From positions 89,026-153,025 of the forward strand of contig NZ_JOHO01000021.1 of NCBI RefSeq assembly GCF_000719705.1: a DNA stretch of 64,000 nucleotides, in the 5' to 3' direction. The notes under the pieces are model-generated. The model was not told where the DNA came from. It saw nothing but the letters and a program-made list of their open reading frames with translations, and searched no databases. Of this stretch, positions 26,327-35,211 are shown in pieces; within the stretch, counting starts at the first letter, position 1; every line of letters starts with the position of its first letter. The stretch is from Streptomyces sp. NRRL S-350. GTDB taxonomy: Bacteria; Actinomycetota; Actinomycetes; Streptomycetales; Streptomycetaceae. The translations under genes were made by a program, and so were the position numbers.

Positions 26327-27694
26327 ATGGGTGGCAGAGTCGTGGGCGGTCCGAGTCGGCGCGGGTTCCTGAAGGGGATCGGCGCGGCGGCGGTCGCCGC
26401 GGGCGGGGGTTCGGTGCTCGCCGCGTGCAGCGGTTCGAGCCCGGACGGCGGCGACAGCGGGGGCTCGGGCGAGCTGTCCGGCTCGATCACCGTGTGGAGC
26501 TGGAAGAACCCGGCGGCGGAGCTCAAGGCCCTGATCCCGGCGTTCAACGCCGTTCACCCCAAGGTGAAGGTCACCGTCCAGGACATCGGCAACCCGGCCA
26601 TCTGGGACAAGATCACCATCTCCATGGCGGCCGGCGGCCAGGGGCTCGCCGACGTCCTGCACATCGGCGTGGACTACCTGCCCAGCTACATCGAGAAGTT
26701 CCCCGGCGGGCTGGCCGACATCTCCAAGCTCGGAGCCGACAAGTACGCCACCGCCTTCGCCCCCGGCCTGTGGCAGACCGTCTCGCGCGAATCCAGGGTC
26801 TACGCCCTGCCGTGGGAGGCCAATGCCAGCGGCTTCTACTACCGGGCCGACCTCTTCCAGAAGGCCGGCGTCGACGCCACCGCACTCGCGACCTGGGACG
26901 ACGTCATCGCCGCCGGCAAGAAGGTCAAGGACGCCACCGGCACCGCCCTGCTCGCGCTGGACCGCTCCGCCTCGCAGGCCGACTCGGCCAACCTCTTCCA
27001 GCTGCTGCTCCAGCTCCAGGGCACCTTCTTCTTCAACCTGGACGGGAAGATCACCCTCAACTCGCCCGAGGCGGTCCGAGCGCTCACGCTCATCAAGGAG
27101 ATGAACGACGCCGGCCTCGTCCTCGACGCGCAGGGCTCGCCCGGCCAGCCGGGCTACGACTCCGCGGTCAAGGCGGGCAAGGTCGCGGTCTGCCCCAACC
27201 CGGCCTGGTACGGCGGGTACATGGAGACCCTGGCCGCCGACCAGAGCGGGAACTGGAAGCTGATGCTCCCGCCCGCCGTCACCCCGGGCGGCTCCCGCTC
27301 CGCCATCGTCAACTCCACCCACCTGGCGGTCGCCGGGTCGAGCAAGAACCAGCGGGCGGCCTTCACCTTCGCCGAGTTCGCGCTGACCCGGCCCGAGTCG
27401 CAGGCCGGGATCTACAAGAACAAGGGCATCTTCCCCGCCCTGCTCAAGGCTTACGACGATCCGGCGTTCCACGCCGAGTCGACGTTCTTCGGCGGCCAGA
27501 AGTACGCCGAGGTGTTCCTCGACGAGCTGTCCAAGCCGTCCGTGCCCACGAACTACACCGCCGACTACGCCCGGGCGCTCAAGGTCATCGACGACGCCCA
27601 GACCAAGGTGCTGCTCCAGGGCGCCGACCCGGCCGCGGCGCTCAAGTCCGCCGCGGAGCAGCTCGCCCAGCAGACCAGGCGGGCGCAGGTATGA
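26327..27694 (+). CDS. ABC sugar transporter, substrate-binding lipoprotein
   Basis: A 455-residue extracellular solute-binding protein (family 1). The signal carries a twin-arginine-like SRRGFLKG and ends in the lipobox SVLAAC. The mature protein begins with SGSITVWSWKNPAAELKALI, the classic family opening, followed by LPWEANASGFYYRADLFQKA. AGAAGGAG precedes the ATG. It delivers a sugar, probably an oligosaccharide containing galactose or arabinose given the neighbours, to the permeases. Its stop overlaps the next start (ATGA). Confidence 0.95.
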   Translation: MGGRVVGGPSRRGFLKGIGAAAVAAGGGSVLAACSGSSPDGGDSGGSGELSGSITVWSWKNPAAELKALIPAFNAVHPKVKVTVQDIGNPAIWDKITISMAAGGQGLADVLHIGVDYLPSYIEKFPGGLADISKLGADKYATAFAPGLWQTVSRESRVYALPWEANASGFYYRADLFQKAGVDATALATWDDVIAAGKKVKDATGTALLALDRSASQADSANLFQLLLQLQGTFFFNLDGKITLNSPEAVRALTLIKEMNDAGLVLDAQGSPGQPGYDSAVKAGKVAVCPNPAWYGGYMETLAADQSGNWKLMLPPAVTPGGSRSAIVNSTHLAVAGSSKNQRAAFTFAEFALTRPESQAGIYKNKGIFPALLKAYDDPAFHAESTFFGGQKYAEVFLDELSKPSVPTNYTADYARALKVIDDAQTKVLLQGADPAAALKSAAEQLAQQTRRAQV

Positions 27695-28644
27695 CGACCG
27701 CTCCACTCGATCGGCCGGCCCCGCCCGGGGCCGGCCCCTCGGCCCGCCGGGCCCGCACCACCCCGGCCCCCCGGCGGCCCGGACGCGGCGGTGCTGCCCG
27801 CCTCGCGCCCTACCTCTTCGTGCTTCCGGCGCTCGCACTGTTCGCGGCGTTCCGGCTCTACCCGGTGGTCTGGTCGTTCCTCCTCAGCCTGTACCGGACC
27901 GACGGTGTCCAGCAGACCTGGACCGGCCTCGGCAACTACGACCGGCTGATCCACGACCCGCTGTTCTGGAAGGCGCTGGGCAACACCGCGCTGATCCTGG
28001 TCGTCCAGGTACCGGTCATGCTCGCGCTCGCGCTCGGCCTCGCCGTCGCGCTCAACTCCGCGCTGCTGCGCTGGAAGCCGGTGTTCCGCCTCGGCTTCTT
28101 CCTCCCGGTGGTGACCGGCCTGGTCACCTACGGCCTGATGATGGGCGCACTGCTCAACCAGGACTCCGGTGCCGTCAACTGGCTGCTGCAGCTGGTCGGA
28201 CTGCCGCAGGTGCACTGGCTCAGCGACCCGTTCTGGGCCCGGGTGGCCATCATGCTCGCCCTGACCTGGCACTACACCGGCTACAACGCGGTCATCTACC
28301 TGGCCCGGCTGCAGACCGTCCCGGCCGAGCAGCACGAGGCCGCCGCCGTCGACGGCGCGGGCGCCTGGCGCCGGTTCTGGCACGTCACCCTGCCCGGGAT
28401 GCGGCCCGCCCTGCTGCTCACCGTCGTGCTGTCCACCATCGGCACCCTCCAGCTGTTCGACGAGCCGTTCATCATGACCGGCGGCGGGCCCGACAACGCG
28501 ACCACCACCATCGGCGTGTACCTGTACCAGACCGGGTTCCGGTACTTCGACTTCGGCTACGCGTCCGCGATCGGCTACGCGCTGGTCCTGATCATCTCGC
28601 TGCTCGGCCTCGTCCAGGTCAAGCTCGCCAAGGAGGAGGAGTGA
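27691..28644 (+). CDS. ABC sugar transporter, permease 1
   Basis: A 317-residue MalF/UgpA-type permease with six membrane segments after a Pro/Arg-rich cytoplasmic N-terminus. The EAA loop that contacts the ATPase is EQHEAAAVDGAGAWRRFWHV. The start overlaps the binding-protein stop by four bases and the stop overlaps the next start by one, so all three genes are translationally coupled. Confidence 0.95.
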   Translation: MTTAPLDRPAPPGAGPSARRARTTPAPRRPGRGGAARLAPYLFVLPALALFAAFRLYPVVWSFLLSLYRTDGVQQTWTGLGNYDRLIHDPLFWKALGNTALILVVQVPVMLALALGLAVALNSALLRWKPVFRLGFFLPVVTGLVTYGLMMGALLNQDSGAVNWLLQLVGLPQVHWLSDPFWARVAIMLALTWHYTGYNAVIYLARLQTVPAEQHEAAAVDGAGAWRRFWHVTLPGMRPALLLTVVLSTIGTLQLFDEPFIMTGGGPDNATTTIGVYLYQTGFRYFDFGYASAIGYALVLIISLLGLVQVKLAKEEE

Positions 28645-29489
28645 TGGCCGGCACCAGTCCCGCCTTCCGTGCGTCCCGCCGCGGCCAGGTGCTGCTCACC
28701 GGGGCGATGCTCGCCCTGCTCGCCCTCACCGTCGCCCCGCTGTACTGGCTGGCGATCGCCTCCACGCACACCTCGCACGACATCTTCGGCCGCCCGCCGC
28801 AGCTGCTGCCCGGCGGCGAGCTCGGCACCAACCTCGGCAACCTGGAGGAGTCCGTCGGCTTCGGCCGCGTCGTGCTCAACTCCCTGCTGCTGTCGGTGGT
28901 CTACACCGTCCTCGGCGGCATCGTCTGCACCCTCGCCGGCTACGGCTTCGCCAAGTACCGCTTCCGCGGCCAGGGCCTCCTGTTCTCGCTGCTGCTGCTC
29001 GCGCTGGTGGTGCCGACCCAGCTGACCATCGTGCCGCTGTTCAAGATGATGGTGAACCTGGACTGGCTCAACACCTACCAGGCCGTCCTGCTGCCCAACC
29101 TCGCCCTGCCGTTCGGGATCTTCCTGATGCGCCAGTCCATGCGCTCCCTGCCGGACGAGCTGCTCCAGGCCGGCCGGATCGACGGCTGCGGCGAGCTCGG
29201 CCTCTTCCTCCGGATCGCGCTGCCCACCATGCGCCCGGCCCTGGCGGCGCTGGCGATGTTCCTCTTCCTGTTCCAGTGGAACGACTTCCTCTGGCCGCTG
29301 GTCGCGCTGCGCGACCCGTCCTCCTACACCATTCCGGTCGCCCTCGCCGCGCTGACCGGCAGCTCCGACGTCGACTACGGCCAGCTGCTGACCGGCACCG
29401 CGGTGGCCGCGGTACCGATGGCCGTGCTCTTCCTCTTCCTGCAGAAGCACTTCGTGTCCGGGATGCTCGCCGGGGCCGTGAAGCAGTGA
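28644..29489 (+). CDS. ABC sugar transporter, permease 2
   Basis: A 281-residue MalG/UgpE-type permease with six membrane segments. The EAA motif is ELLQAGRIDGCGELGLFLRI. The preceding GGAGGAG lies inside the permease 1 gene. No ATPase gene follows; in streptomycetes such sugar transporters commonly borrow a shared ATPase such as MsiK. The stop overlaps a possible GTG start of the glycosidase gene. Confidence 0.95.
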   Translation: MAGTSPAFRASRRGQVLLTGAMLALLALTVAPLYWLAIASTHTSHDIFGRPPQLLPGGELGTNLGNLEESVGFGRVVLNSLLLSVVYTVLGGIVCTLAGYGFAKYRFRGQGLLFSLLLLALVVPTQLTIVPLFKMMVNLDWLNTYQAVLLPNLALPFGIFLMRQSMRSLPDELLQAGRIDGCGELGLFLRIALPTMRPALAALAMFLFLFQWNDFLWPLVALRDPSSYTIPVALAALTGSSDVDYGQLLTGTAVAAVPMAVLFLFLQKHFVSGMLAGAVKQ

Positions 29490-29581
29490 CCGCCGACCCG
29501 GCCGGTCCGCGCACCGCCGCGACCGACCCGACCACCCCCTCCACCGCCCCCTCCACCGCCCCCACTCCAGAGAGGCCCCCC

Positions 29582-31387
29582 GTGCAGACCGGCTCCATCG
29601 ACCTCGCCGCGCTGCCCACCTTCACCCCGGACCAGTGGGAGGGCGGGACGCACGAACTCCGGCTGCACGGCACCCGGATCACGGTGCAGGCCGCGCCGGG
29701 CGCCGTCGAGGCGGCCGCCGAGGACACCGACACCGCCTCCCTCACCGCCACGGCCGGCGCCACCGAGGTGACCATCCGCCTGGACGTCCCGCTCGGCGAC
29801 GCCGCCGGCTTCTGGCACCCGAACGCCGGCTGGGAGCGCACCCTGCCGGCCGACTGGTCGCCCTGGCGCTCCGTCTCCCTGGTGGACTCCGCTCCGGCCG
29901 GCTGCCTCTTCGACACCACCGGGCGCTCCGTGCTCGCCTTCGCCGCCGACCGCGTCGTCCGGCAGACCGCCGTGCGCTTCGGCGTCTCGGAGGAGCACAA
30001 GCGCTTCGGCGTCTGGCTGCGCTTCCCGCTCGCCGCCGGCGAGTCCTGCCGGGTACGGTTCGCCGCGCCCGGGACCACCCTGGCTGCCGCCCTGCGGGAG
30101 CTGCGGGACTGGTTCGGCGCCCTGCCCGGGGGCGCGCCCCTGCCCACGCCCGACTTCGGCCGGACCCCGGTCTACTCGACGTGGTACGCCTTCGCCCAGG
30201 ACGTGACCGCCGCCGGGGTCGAGCGCGAGGCCGCGGTCGCGGCCGAACTTGGCTGCGGGCAGCTCTTCCTCGACGACGGCTGGCAGCGGCACGGTGACGG
30301 GCGCGGCTACGCGGGCTGCGGCGACTGGACGGCCGACCCCGGCAAGTTCCCCGACCTGCGCGCCCACGTCGAGACCGTCCGCGCGCTGGGCCTGCGCTAC
30401 ACCGCGTGGATCGCCCCGCTGCTCCTCGGCGAGCGCTCCGCGGCCCACCGCGACTGGGCCCGGTTCGCCCCGCACCACGTCCACCGCCTCGACTGCCGGA
30501 TCCTCGACCCGCGCCACGCCGAGGTCCGCGACCACGTGGTCGGCCTCTGCCGGGGCGTGGTGGCGGAGTACGGCCTGGACGGACTGAAGATCGACTTCCT
30601 GGACGAGGCCACCGCCTACGCCCTGGCCCCCGCCCCCGACCAGGCCGGCCCCGGCTACGTCACGGACGTCGGCGAGGCGATGGCCCTGCTGCTGACCCGG
30701 CTGCGCGAGGAACTGCGCGGGCTGCGCGGCGACGACTTCGTGATCGAGCTGCGCCAGCGCTACACCGGCCCCGCCATGACGGCGTACGGCAACCTCCTGC
30801 GGGCGATCGACTGCCCGGCCGACGCGGTGGCCAACCGGGTCCGCACCCTGGACATCGCCATGCTCGCCCCCGGCGGCGCCGTCCACTCCGACATGCTGAT
30901 GTGGGACCCGGACGGCGCGCCGGAGGTACTCGCCCGCCAGATCCACGGCGCGCTCCACTCGGTGCCGCAGATCTCCGCCCGCCTCACCGAACTCTCCGAC
31001 GCCCACCGCCGGGCACTGGCGTTCTGGCTCTCCACCTGGCGGCGGCTCAGCCCCGCCCTGACCGGTGGCCACTACGAGCCGGGCCGGCCCGACGAGCTGT
31101 ACCCGCAGGTCACCGCCCGGCACGCCGACCAGCACGTGGTCACCGCCTACGCCGACCGCCCGGTCACCCTGCCCGCGGAACCCTGGCACGCGCTCACGCT
31201 GGTCAACGCCTCGACCGCGCGGCGCCTGCTGCTGGACGTGCGCGGGGCCGCTCGTCACGTCCGGATCGAGCCGTACGACGCGGCGGGCCGGCCGCAGCCC
31301 GAGCTCCTGATCGACCTCCCCGAGGGCCTGCACTCCGTCGCCGTCCCGACCGGCGGTCTCTGCCACGTCACCGAGGTTGCCGGATGA
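29582..31387 (+). CDS. Alpha-galactosidase-like GH36 glycoside hydrolase
   Basis: About 601 residues from GTG 29582, chosen because AGAGAGG lies seven bases upstream. A coupled GTG at 29486, overlapping the permease stop, would add a Thr/Pro-rich 32 residues. Features are an N-terminal beta domain, then a TIM barrel with FLDDGWQ (229-235) and GLKIDFLDEA, where D338 is the likely nucleophile of the GH36/GH27 clan. No signal peptide is present, so it cleaves imported oligosaccharide inside the cell. Confidence 0.88.
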   Translation: MQTGSIDLAALPTFTPDQWEGGTHELRLHGTRITVQAAPGAVEAAAEDTDTASLTATAGATEVTIRLDVPLGDAAGFWHPNAGWERTLPADWSPWRSVSLVDSAPAGCLFDTTGRSVLAFAADRVVRQTAVRFGVSEEHKRFGVWLRFPLAAGESCRVRFAAPGTTLAAALRELRDWFGALPGGAPLPTPDFGRTPVYSTWYAFAQDVTAAGVEREAAVAAELGCGQLFLDDGWQRHGDGRGYAGCGDWTADPGKFPDLRAHVETVRALGLRYTAWIAPLLLGERSAAHRDWARFAPHHVHRLDCRILDPRHAEVRDHVVGLCRGVVAEYGLDGLKIDFLDEATAYALAPAPDQAGPGYVTDVGEAMALLLTRLREELRGLRGDDFVIELRQRYTGPAMTAYGNLLRAIDCPADAVANRVRTLDIAMLAPGGAVHSDMLMWDPDGAPEVLARQIHGALHSVPQISARLTELSDAHRRALAFWLSTWRRLSPALTGGHYEPGRPDELYPQVTARHADQHVVTAYADRPVTLPAEPWHALTLVNASTARRLLLDVRGAARHVRIEPYDAAGRPQPELLIDLPEGLHSVAVPTGGLCHVTEVAG

Positions 31388-31440
31388 CATAGTTACGGCC
31401 GACCGGGGACAACGATCAACCCAATTGGGGGCAGGTAGTA

Positions 31441-32460
31441 GTGGAACAGGAAAAGGTCGGGATCACCGAGGTCGCCCAGCGGGCCGGAGTCAGCGTGGCC
31501 ACGGTGAGCCGGGTGCTCAACCGCAAGGCCGGGGTCTCGCAGAAGACCCGGCAGGTGGTCGAGCGGGCCATGGCGGAACTCGGCTACGAGCGGGGCACCG
31601 CCACCGGCGGCATCGTCGGGGTCATCACCCCGGGGCTGTCGATCCCGATCTTCGGCGTGCTGGCCGAGCGGATCGGCCTCGCGCTGGCGCCGCACGGCCT
31701 GCGCGCCGTCGTCTGCCCTGCGCTGCCGGGCGGCGTGCAGGAACGCGACTTCCTCAAGTCGCTGCTCGACCTGGGCGCGAGCGGCATCGTCTTCTGTTCC
31801 GCCAGCAACACCCTGGAGAACTTCGACCCCGAGGTGCTCCAGCTCCTGGAGAACCGTCCCGTCCCCTACGTCTGCATCAACGGCCGCTTCGAGGACAGCC
31901 CCTCGGTCGCCTTCTCCACCGATGACGCCTACGCCGCGGAACTGTCGGTGCGTCACCTGCACGGGCTCGGCCACCGCCGGATCGGGATGGCCGCCGGTCC
32001 GGTCGGAAACCGCCCCGCCGACCGGAGGGTCGCCGGATTCCGGGCCGCGACGGCGGCGCTCGGCCTCGATGAGGACGAGCAGCCGGTGGTCCACCAGACC
32101 TACTCGGTCGAAGGCGGCCAGTTCGCCGCCGAGCAGTTGCTGGCCCAGGGCGTCACCGCGGTGATCGCCGCGAGCGACCAGATGGCGCTCGGTGCGATCC
32201 GCGCGATCCGCCGCCAGGGCCTCTCCGTCCCCGAGGACGTCTCCGTGATCGGCTACGACGACGGCCCGCTCATGGAGTTCACCGACCCGCCGCTGACCAC
32301 GGTGCGCCAGCCCGTGGACCGGCTGGCGGCCGAGGTCGCGCGCGGCCTGGTCGGTCTGCTGTCCGGGCACCAGGTCCCGGTCGGCGAACTGATGTTCCAA
32401 CCCGAAGTCGTCGTGCGCGGCACGACCGCCCCCCACCACCCCCGACGGCCGCCCGCCTGA
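31441..32460 (+). CDS. LacI-family transcriptional regulator
   Basis: A 339-residue protein from a GTG. The helix-turn-helix and hinge are textbook: ITEVAQRAGVSVATVSRVLN (9-28), then a type I periplasmic-binding-like sensor domain with GVITPGLSIPIFG and VSVIGYDDGPLMEF. It most likely represses the transport/alpha-galactosidase operon until a sugar binds. The palindrome CCCAATTGGG at 31419-31428 lies 12 bp upstream and may be an autoregulatory site. Confidence 0.94.
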   Translation: MEQEKVGITEVAQRAGVSVATVSRVLNRKAGVSQKTRQVVERAMAELGYERGTATGGIVGVITPGLSIPIFGVLAERIGLALAPHGLRAVVCPALPGGVQERDFLKSLLDLGASGIVFCSASNTLENFDPEVLQLLENRPVPYVCINGRFEDSPSVAFSTDDAYAAELSVRHLHGLGHRRIGMAAGPVGNRPADRRVAGFRAATAALGLDEDEQPVVHQTYSVEGGQFAAEQLLAQGVTAVIAASDQMALGAIRAIRRQGLSVPEDVSVIGYDDGPLMEFTDPPLTTVRQPVDRLAAEVARGLVGLLSGHQVPVGELMFQPEVVVRGTTAPHHPRRPPA

Positions 32461-32504
32461 GGCCGCCGGGGGCGCACCTTCCCACAACGATGTCGGAGGA
32501 TACG

Positions 32505-34925
32505 TTGCCCCACCCCGCACCCCGTCGCGCCCGGCTGCGCGCCCACGCCCACGTGGGCCTGGTCTCCGTCGCCGCGAGCGCCCTCAACCTGCTGCCCGCC
32601 GGGGCGGCCCACGCCGCCGGCGATCCGGTGGTCCCCGGAAGCGCCTACACCATCTCCTCCGGGGCCACCGGCCAGTGCCTGGGCGGCAGATGGGCGGCCA
32701 CCGCCGACCTGACCCCGGTCGTCCAGCAGCCCTGCCAGGGGCTCCTGGGCCAGCGCTGGCGCCTCACCCCGAACGGTCGCGGCGGCTACACCGTCTCCGA
32801 CCGCTCCGCCCCCAACTCCTGCCTCAACGTCCAGGGCGGCTCCACCGCCCCCGGCGCCGCACTCATCGAGTACGCCTGCAACGGCTCCCCGAACGAACAG
32901 TTCACGCTGGAGGCCACCGCGAACGGCGCCACCCTCATCCACCCGCAGAACAGCGCGCTCTGCCTGGACCTGCCGTACAGCGCCCCCACCCCGAACGTCC
33001 AGATCCAGCAGTACACCTGCCACGGCGGCGCCAACCAGCAGTGGCTGCTGACCCGCGCCGACCCGCTGCTCTTCGCCAACCCGGGCTTCGAACAGGGCAC
33101 CACGGGCTGGACGTTCACCGCGCACGCCGGCACCGCCGGGAACAACGCGCACCGGGGAGCCGGCCTCGCCTACCTGGACGCGGGCAGCGGCTACCGGATC
33201 AGCCAGAGCACCACCGCGCCACAGGCCGGCAGCTACGACATCGGCGCCTGGATCGCCACCGGCGCGGCCGGCGGCACCCTGACCGTGCAGGTCAACGAGG
33301 TCGCCGTGGGAACCGTGACGCTACCCGCGCAGGCCGTCTACGCCCAGTACACCGTGCCGGGCGTACGGGTGGCCGCCGGAGACACCGTCACCGTGTCGGT
33401 GGGCTCCGCGCCCGGAGGATGGGTCAACGTCGACGACGTCACTGTCGCGCCCTCCGCCCCCAACAACCCGCGGATCAGCTCCTCCAACGCGACCGTCACC
33501 GCCCTCTTCGACTGGGCCCGGGCCAAGGCCGAATCCTTCGCCGCCCAGCCCGGTGCCACCGGCCCGCTCAACGCCGACGAGCGCACCAGCGGGGGCAGCG
33601 GACAGGACACGTACGCCACCACCTACTGGGCGGGCTACCCGTACCGCTCGGCCTTCTACTCCCGGGACTTCGCCCACCAGGTGGTCGGCGCCCACCTGCT
33701 CGGCCTCGACGCGGCCAACAAGACCATGCTCCGCTCCTTCGCGTCCTCCGCGGCCGGCGCCCCGGACCACATGCCGTACTGGGCGGTCAACTTCGACGCG
33801 AAGACCCCGCTGTCGATCGACTACCGCAGCCCGACCTCATTCGTCCGCGAACTCCCCGCCGCGTTCGAGCTCGCCCAGAAGATCAACGAGGCCTACGGCT
33901 GGACCGGCGACACCGACTACCTCGACGACCCGGCGCTGTCCGGATTCGTCGCCGGGACCGTCGGACCCTACGTCACCGGGCACACCGGCCCGATCGACAA
34001 CGGTGGCGTCCCGGTCGCCCAGGCCACCAGCGGCGACATCTTCCAGGGCGTCGCCAGCTACAACGAGAACGGCGCCACGCTCGCCGAATCCGGCGACGCC
34101 GTGGCCTCGCAGTACCAGGCCTACCTGGCCGCCGCCGCGCTGGCGACGGCCAAGGGGAACACCGACGCCGCCGCCGCGCTCCAGGCCAAGGCGACCACCC
34201 TGAAGACCTACTTCAACACCAAGTGGAGCGTGGACCCGGCCGACCCGGCGCACGTCGTCCGCGCCTACGACGTCAACGGCACCGCGTACAGCGACTGGGG
34301 CAAGGAGAACTCCTGGTTCATACCGCTGAAGGGCATCATGGACCCGGGACAGCGGCAGAACGACTACCTCGCCTGGATCGACGCCCAGGCCTCCGGAGCG
34401 GGCGCACCCGAGAACCTGGAAGCCGCCACCTACCTGCCGGACGTGTTCTTCGCCCACAACCAGGGCGCGACCGGCTGGAAGTGGATGCAGTACGTCCACG
34501 ACCGCGTCGGCGCGCTGCACAGCACCGGGCGCTTCCTCAACGGCGACTACCCCGAGATCGCCTGCACCCTGCTCGGCCAGACCGTCCAGGGCCTGCTGGG
34601 CGTCCAGCCGGACGCCGCCGGGCACGCCCTGAGCACCACCTCCCGCCTGCCCTCGGACATCGGCTGGCTGCAGCTCACCTCCATTCCGGTCGGCAGCGGC
34701 ACCGTGACCCTGCGGCACGACGGGGTCACCAAGTCCACCCTGACCAACACCTCCGGCACCGGCAGCCTCACCTGGACGGCCCGGTTCGCCGGCACCCACA
34801 GCGGCATCACCGTCGACGGGACGGCGCAGCCGACCCGCACCGTCACGCTCGACGGCGTCACCTACACCTACGCCACCGTCACCGTCCCAGCCCGCCGGAC
34901 CTCGGTCGTCGAGGTCACCGGCTGA
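32505..34925 (+). CDS. Secreted ricin-lectin / six-hairpin glycosidase
   Basis: About 806 residues. A TTG start at 32505 is chosen because GGAGGA sits four bases upstream; an ATG at 32490 lies before that site. The signal peptide ends near GAAHA. Domains in order: a ricin-type beta-trefoil (about 35-180, repeats such as QQPCQGLLGQRWRL and NQQW), a jelly-roll carbohydrate-binding module (about 190-310), an (alpha/alpha)6 six-hairpin catalytic region (about 330-720) and a C-terminal beta domain. It resembles alpha-L-rhamnosidase-like clans, but the exact family is not certain. It acts on extracellular polysaccharide. Confidence 0.85.
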   Translation: MPHPAPRRARLRAHAHVGLVSVAASALNLLPAGAAHAAGDPVVPGSAYTISSGATGQCLGGRWAATADLTPVVQQPCQGLLGQRWRLTPNGRGGYTVSDRSAPNSCLNVQGGSTAPGAALIEYACNGSPNEQFTLEATANGATLIHPQNSALCLDLPYSAPTPNVQIQQYTCHGGANQQWLLTRADPLLFANPGFEQGTTGWTFTAHAGTAGNNAHRGAGLAYLDAGSGYRISQSTTAPQAGSYDIGAWIATGAAGGTLTVQVNEVAVGTVTLPAQAVYAQYTVPGVRVAAGDTVTVSVGSAPGGWVNVDDVTVAPSAPNNPRISSSNATVTALFDWARAKAESFAAQPGATGPLNADERTSGGSGQDTYATTYWAGYPYRSAFYSRDFAHQVVGAHLLGLDAANKTMLRSFASSAAGAPDHMPYWAVNFDAKTPLSIDYRSPTSFVRELPAAFELAQKINEAYGWTGDTDYLDDPALSGFVAGTVGPYVTGHTGPIDNGGVPVAQATSGDIFQGVASYNENGATLAESGDAVASQYQAYLAAAALATAKGNTDAAAALQAKATTLKTYFNTKWSVDPADPAHVVRAYDVNGTAYSDWGKENSWFIPLKGIMDPGQRQNDYLAWIDAQASGAGAPENLEAATYLPDVFFAHNQGATGWKWMQYVHDRVGALHSTGRFLNGDYPEIACTLLGQTVQGLLGVQPDAAGHALSTTSRLPSDIGWLQLTSIPVGSGTVTLRHDGVTKSTLTNTSGTGSLTWTARFAGTHSGITVDGTAQPTRTVTLDGVTYTYATVTVPARRTSVVEVTG

Positions 34926-35140
34926 CCGACCCCCGGCCGGCGGCGCGGCACTTCCCCCCACGGTCCGCGCCCCGGCCGGGCACACGCCCGGCGGCAGTCG
35001 AGACACTGCCGCCGGGCGTCCTCCCGGGCGGGTTCCCGGAAGCCGGGGGAGGGGAGGGCTCACGCCGCACTGGCGAACGGTCGACAGCGACGTCAGGTCA
35101 CGATTGGGCAACGGCGTGCCAGCTCTCTTGTCCGCCGGAT

Positions 35141-35154
35141 TGTTAGCGTTAACA
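35141..35154 (+). promoter_or_regulatory. LacI-type operator
   Basis: TGTTAGCGTTAACA is an almost perfect palindrome with TGTTA/TAACA arms, the shape of operators bound by actinobacterial LacI-family regulators of sugar operons. It lies 57 bp before the GH43-like gene, in the promoter position. Confidence 0.7.
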
Positions 35155-35211
35155 CTCTCCCGACGGCGACCGAGCCGTTCCTCTCGCGCCCGCACGCCCA
35201 TGGAGTCACAG

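Noticed and set aside
25292..27838. 848-residue open frame on the minus strand over the binding-protein gene
   Set aside because: It spans a clear plus-strand solute-binding protein and a promoter region; low-complexity Gly/Arg/Val composition indicates a shadow frame.
29375..31390. 671-residue minus-strand frame over the alpha-galactosidase
   Set aside because: Antisense shadow; the plus strand has catalytic motifs and a ribosome binding site.
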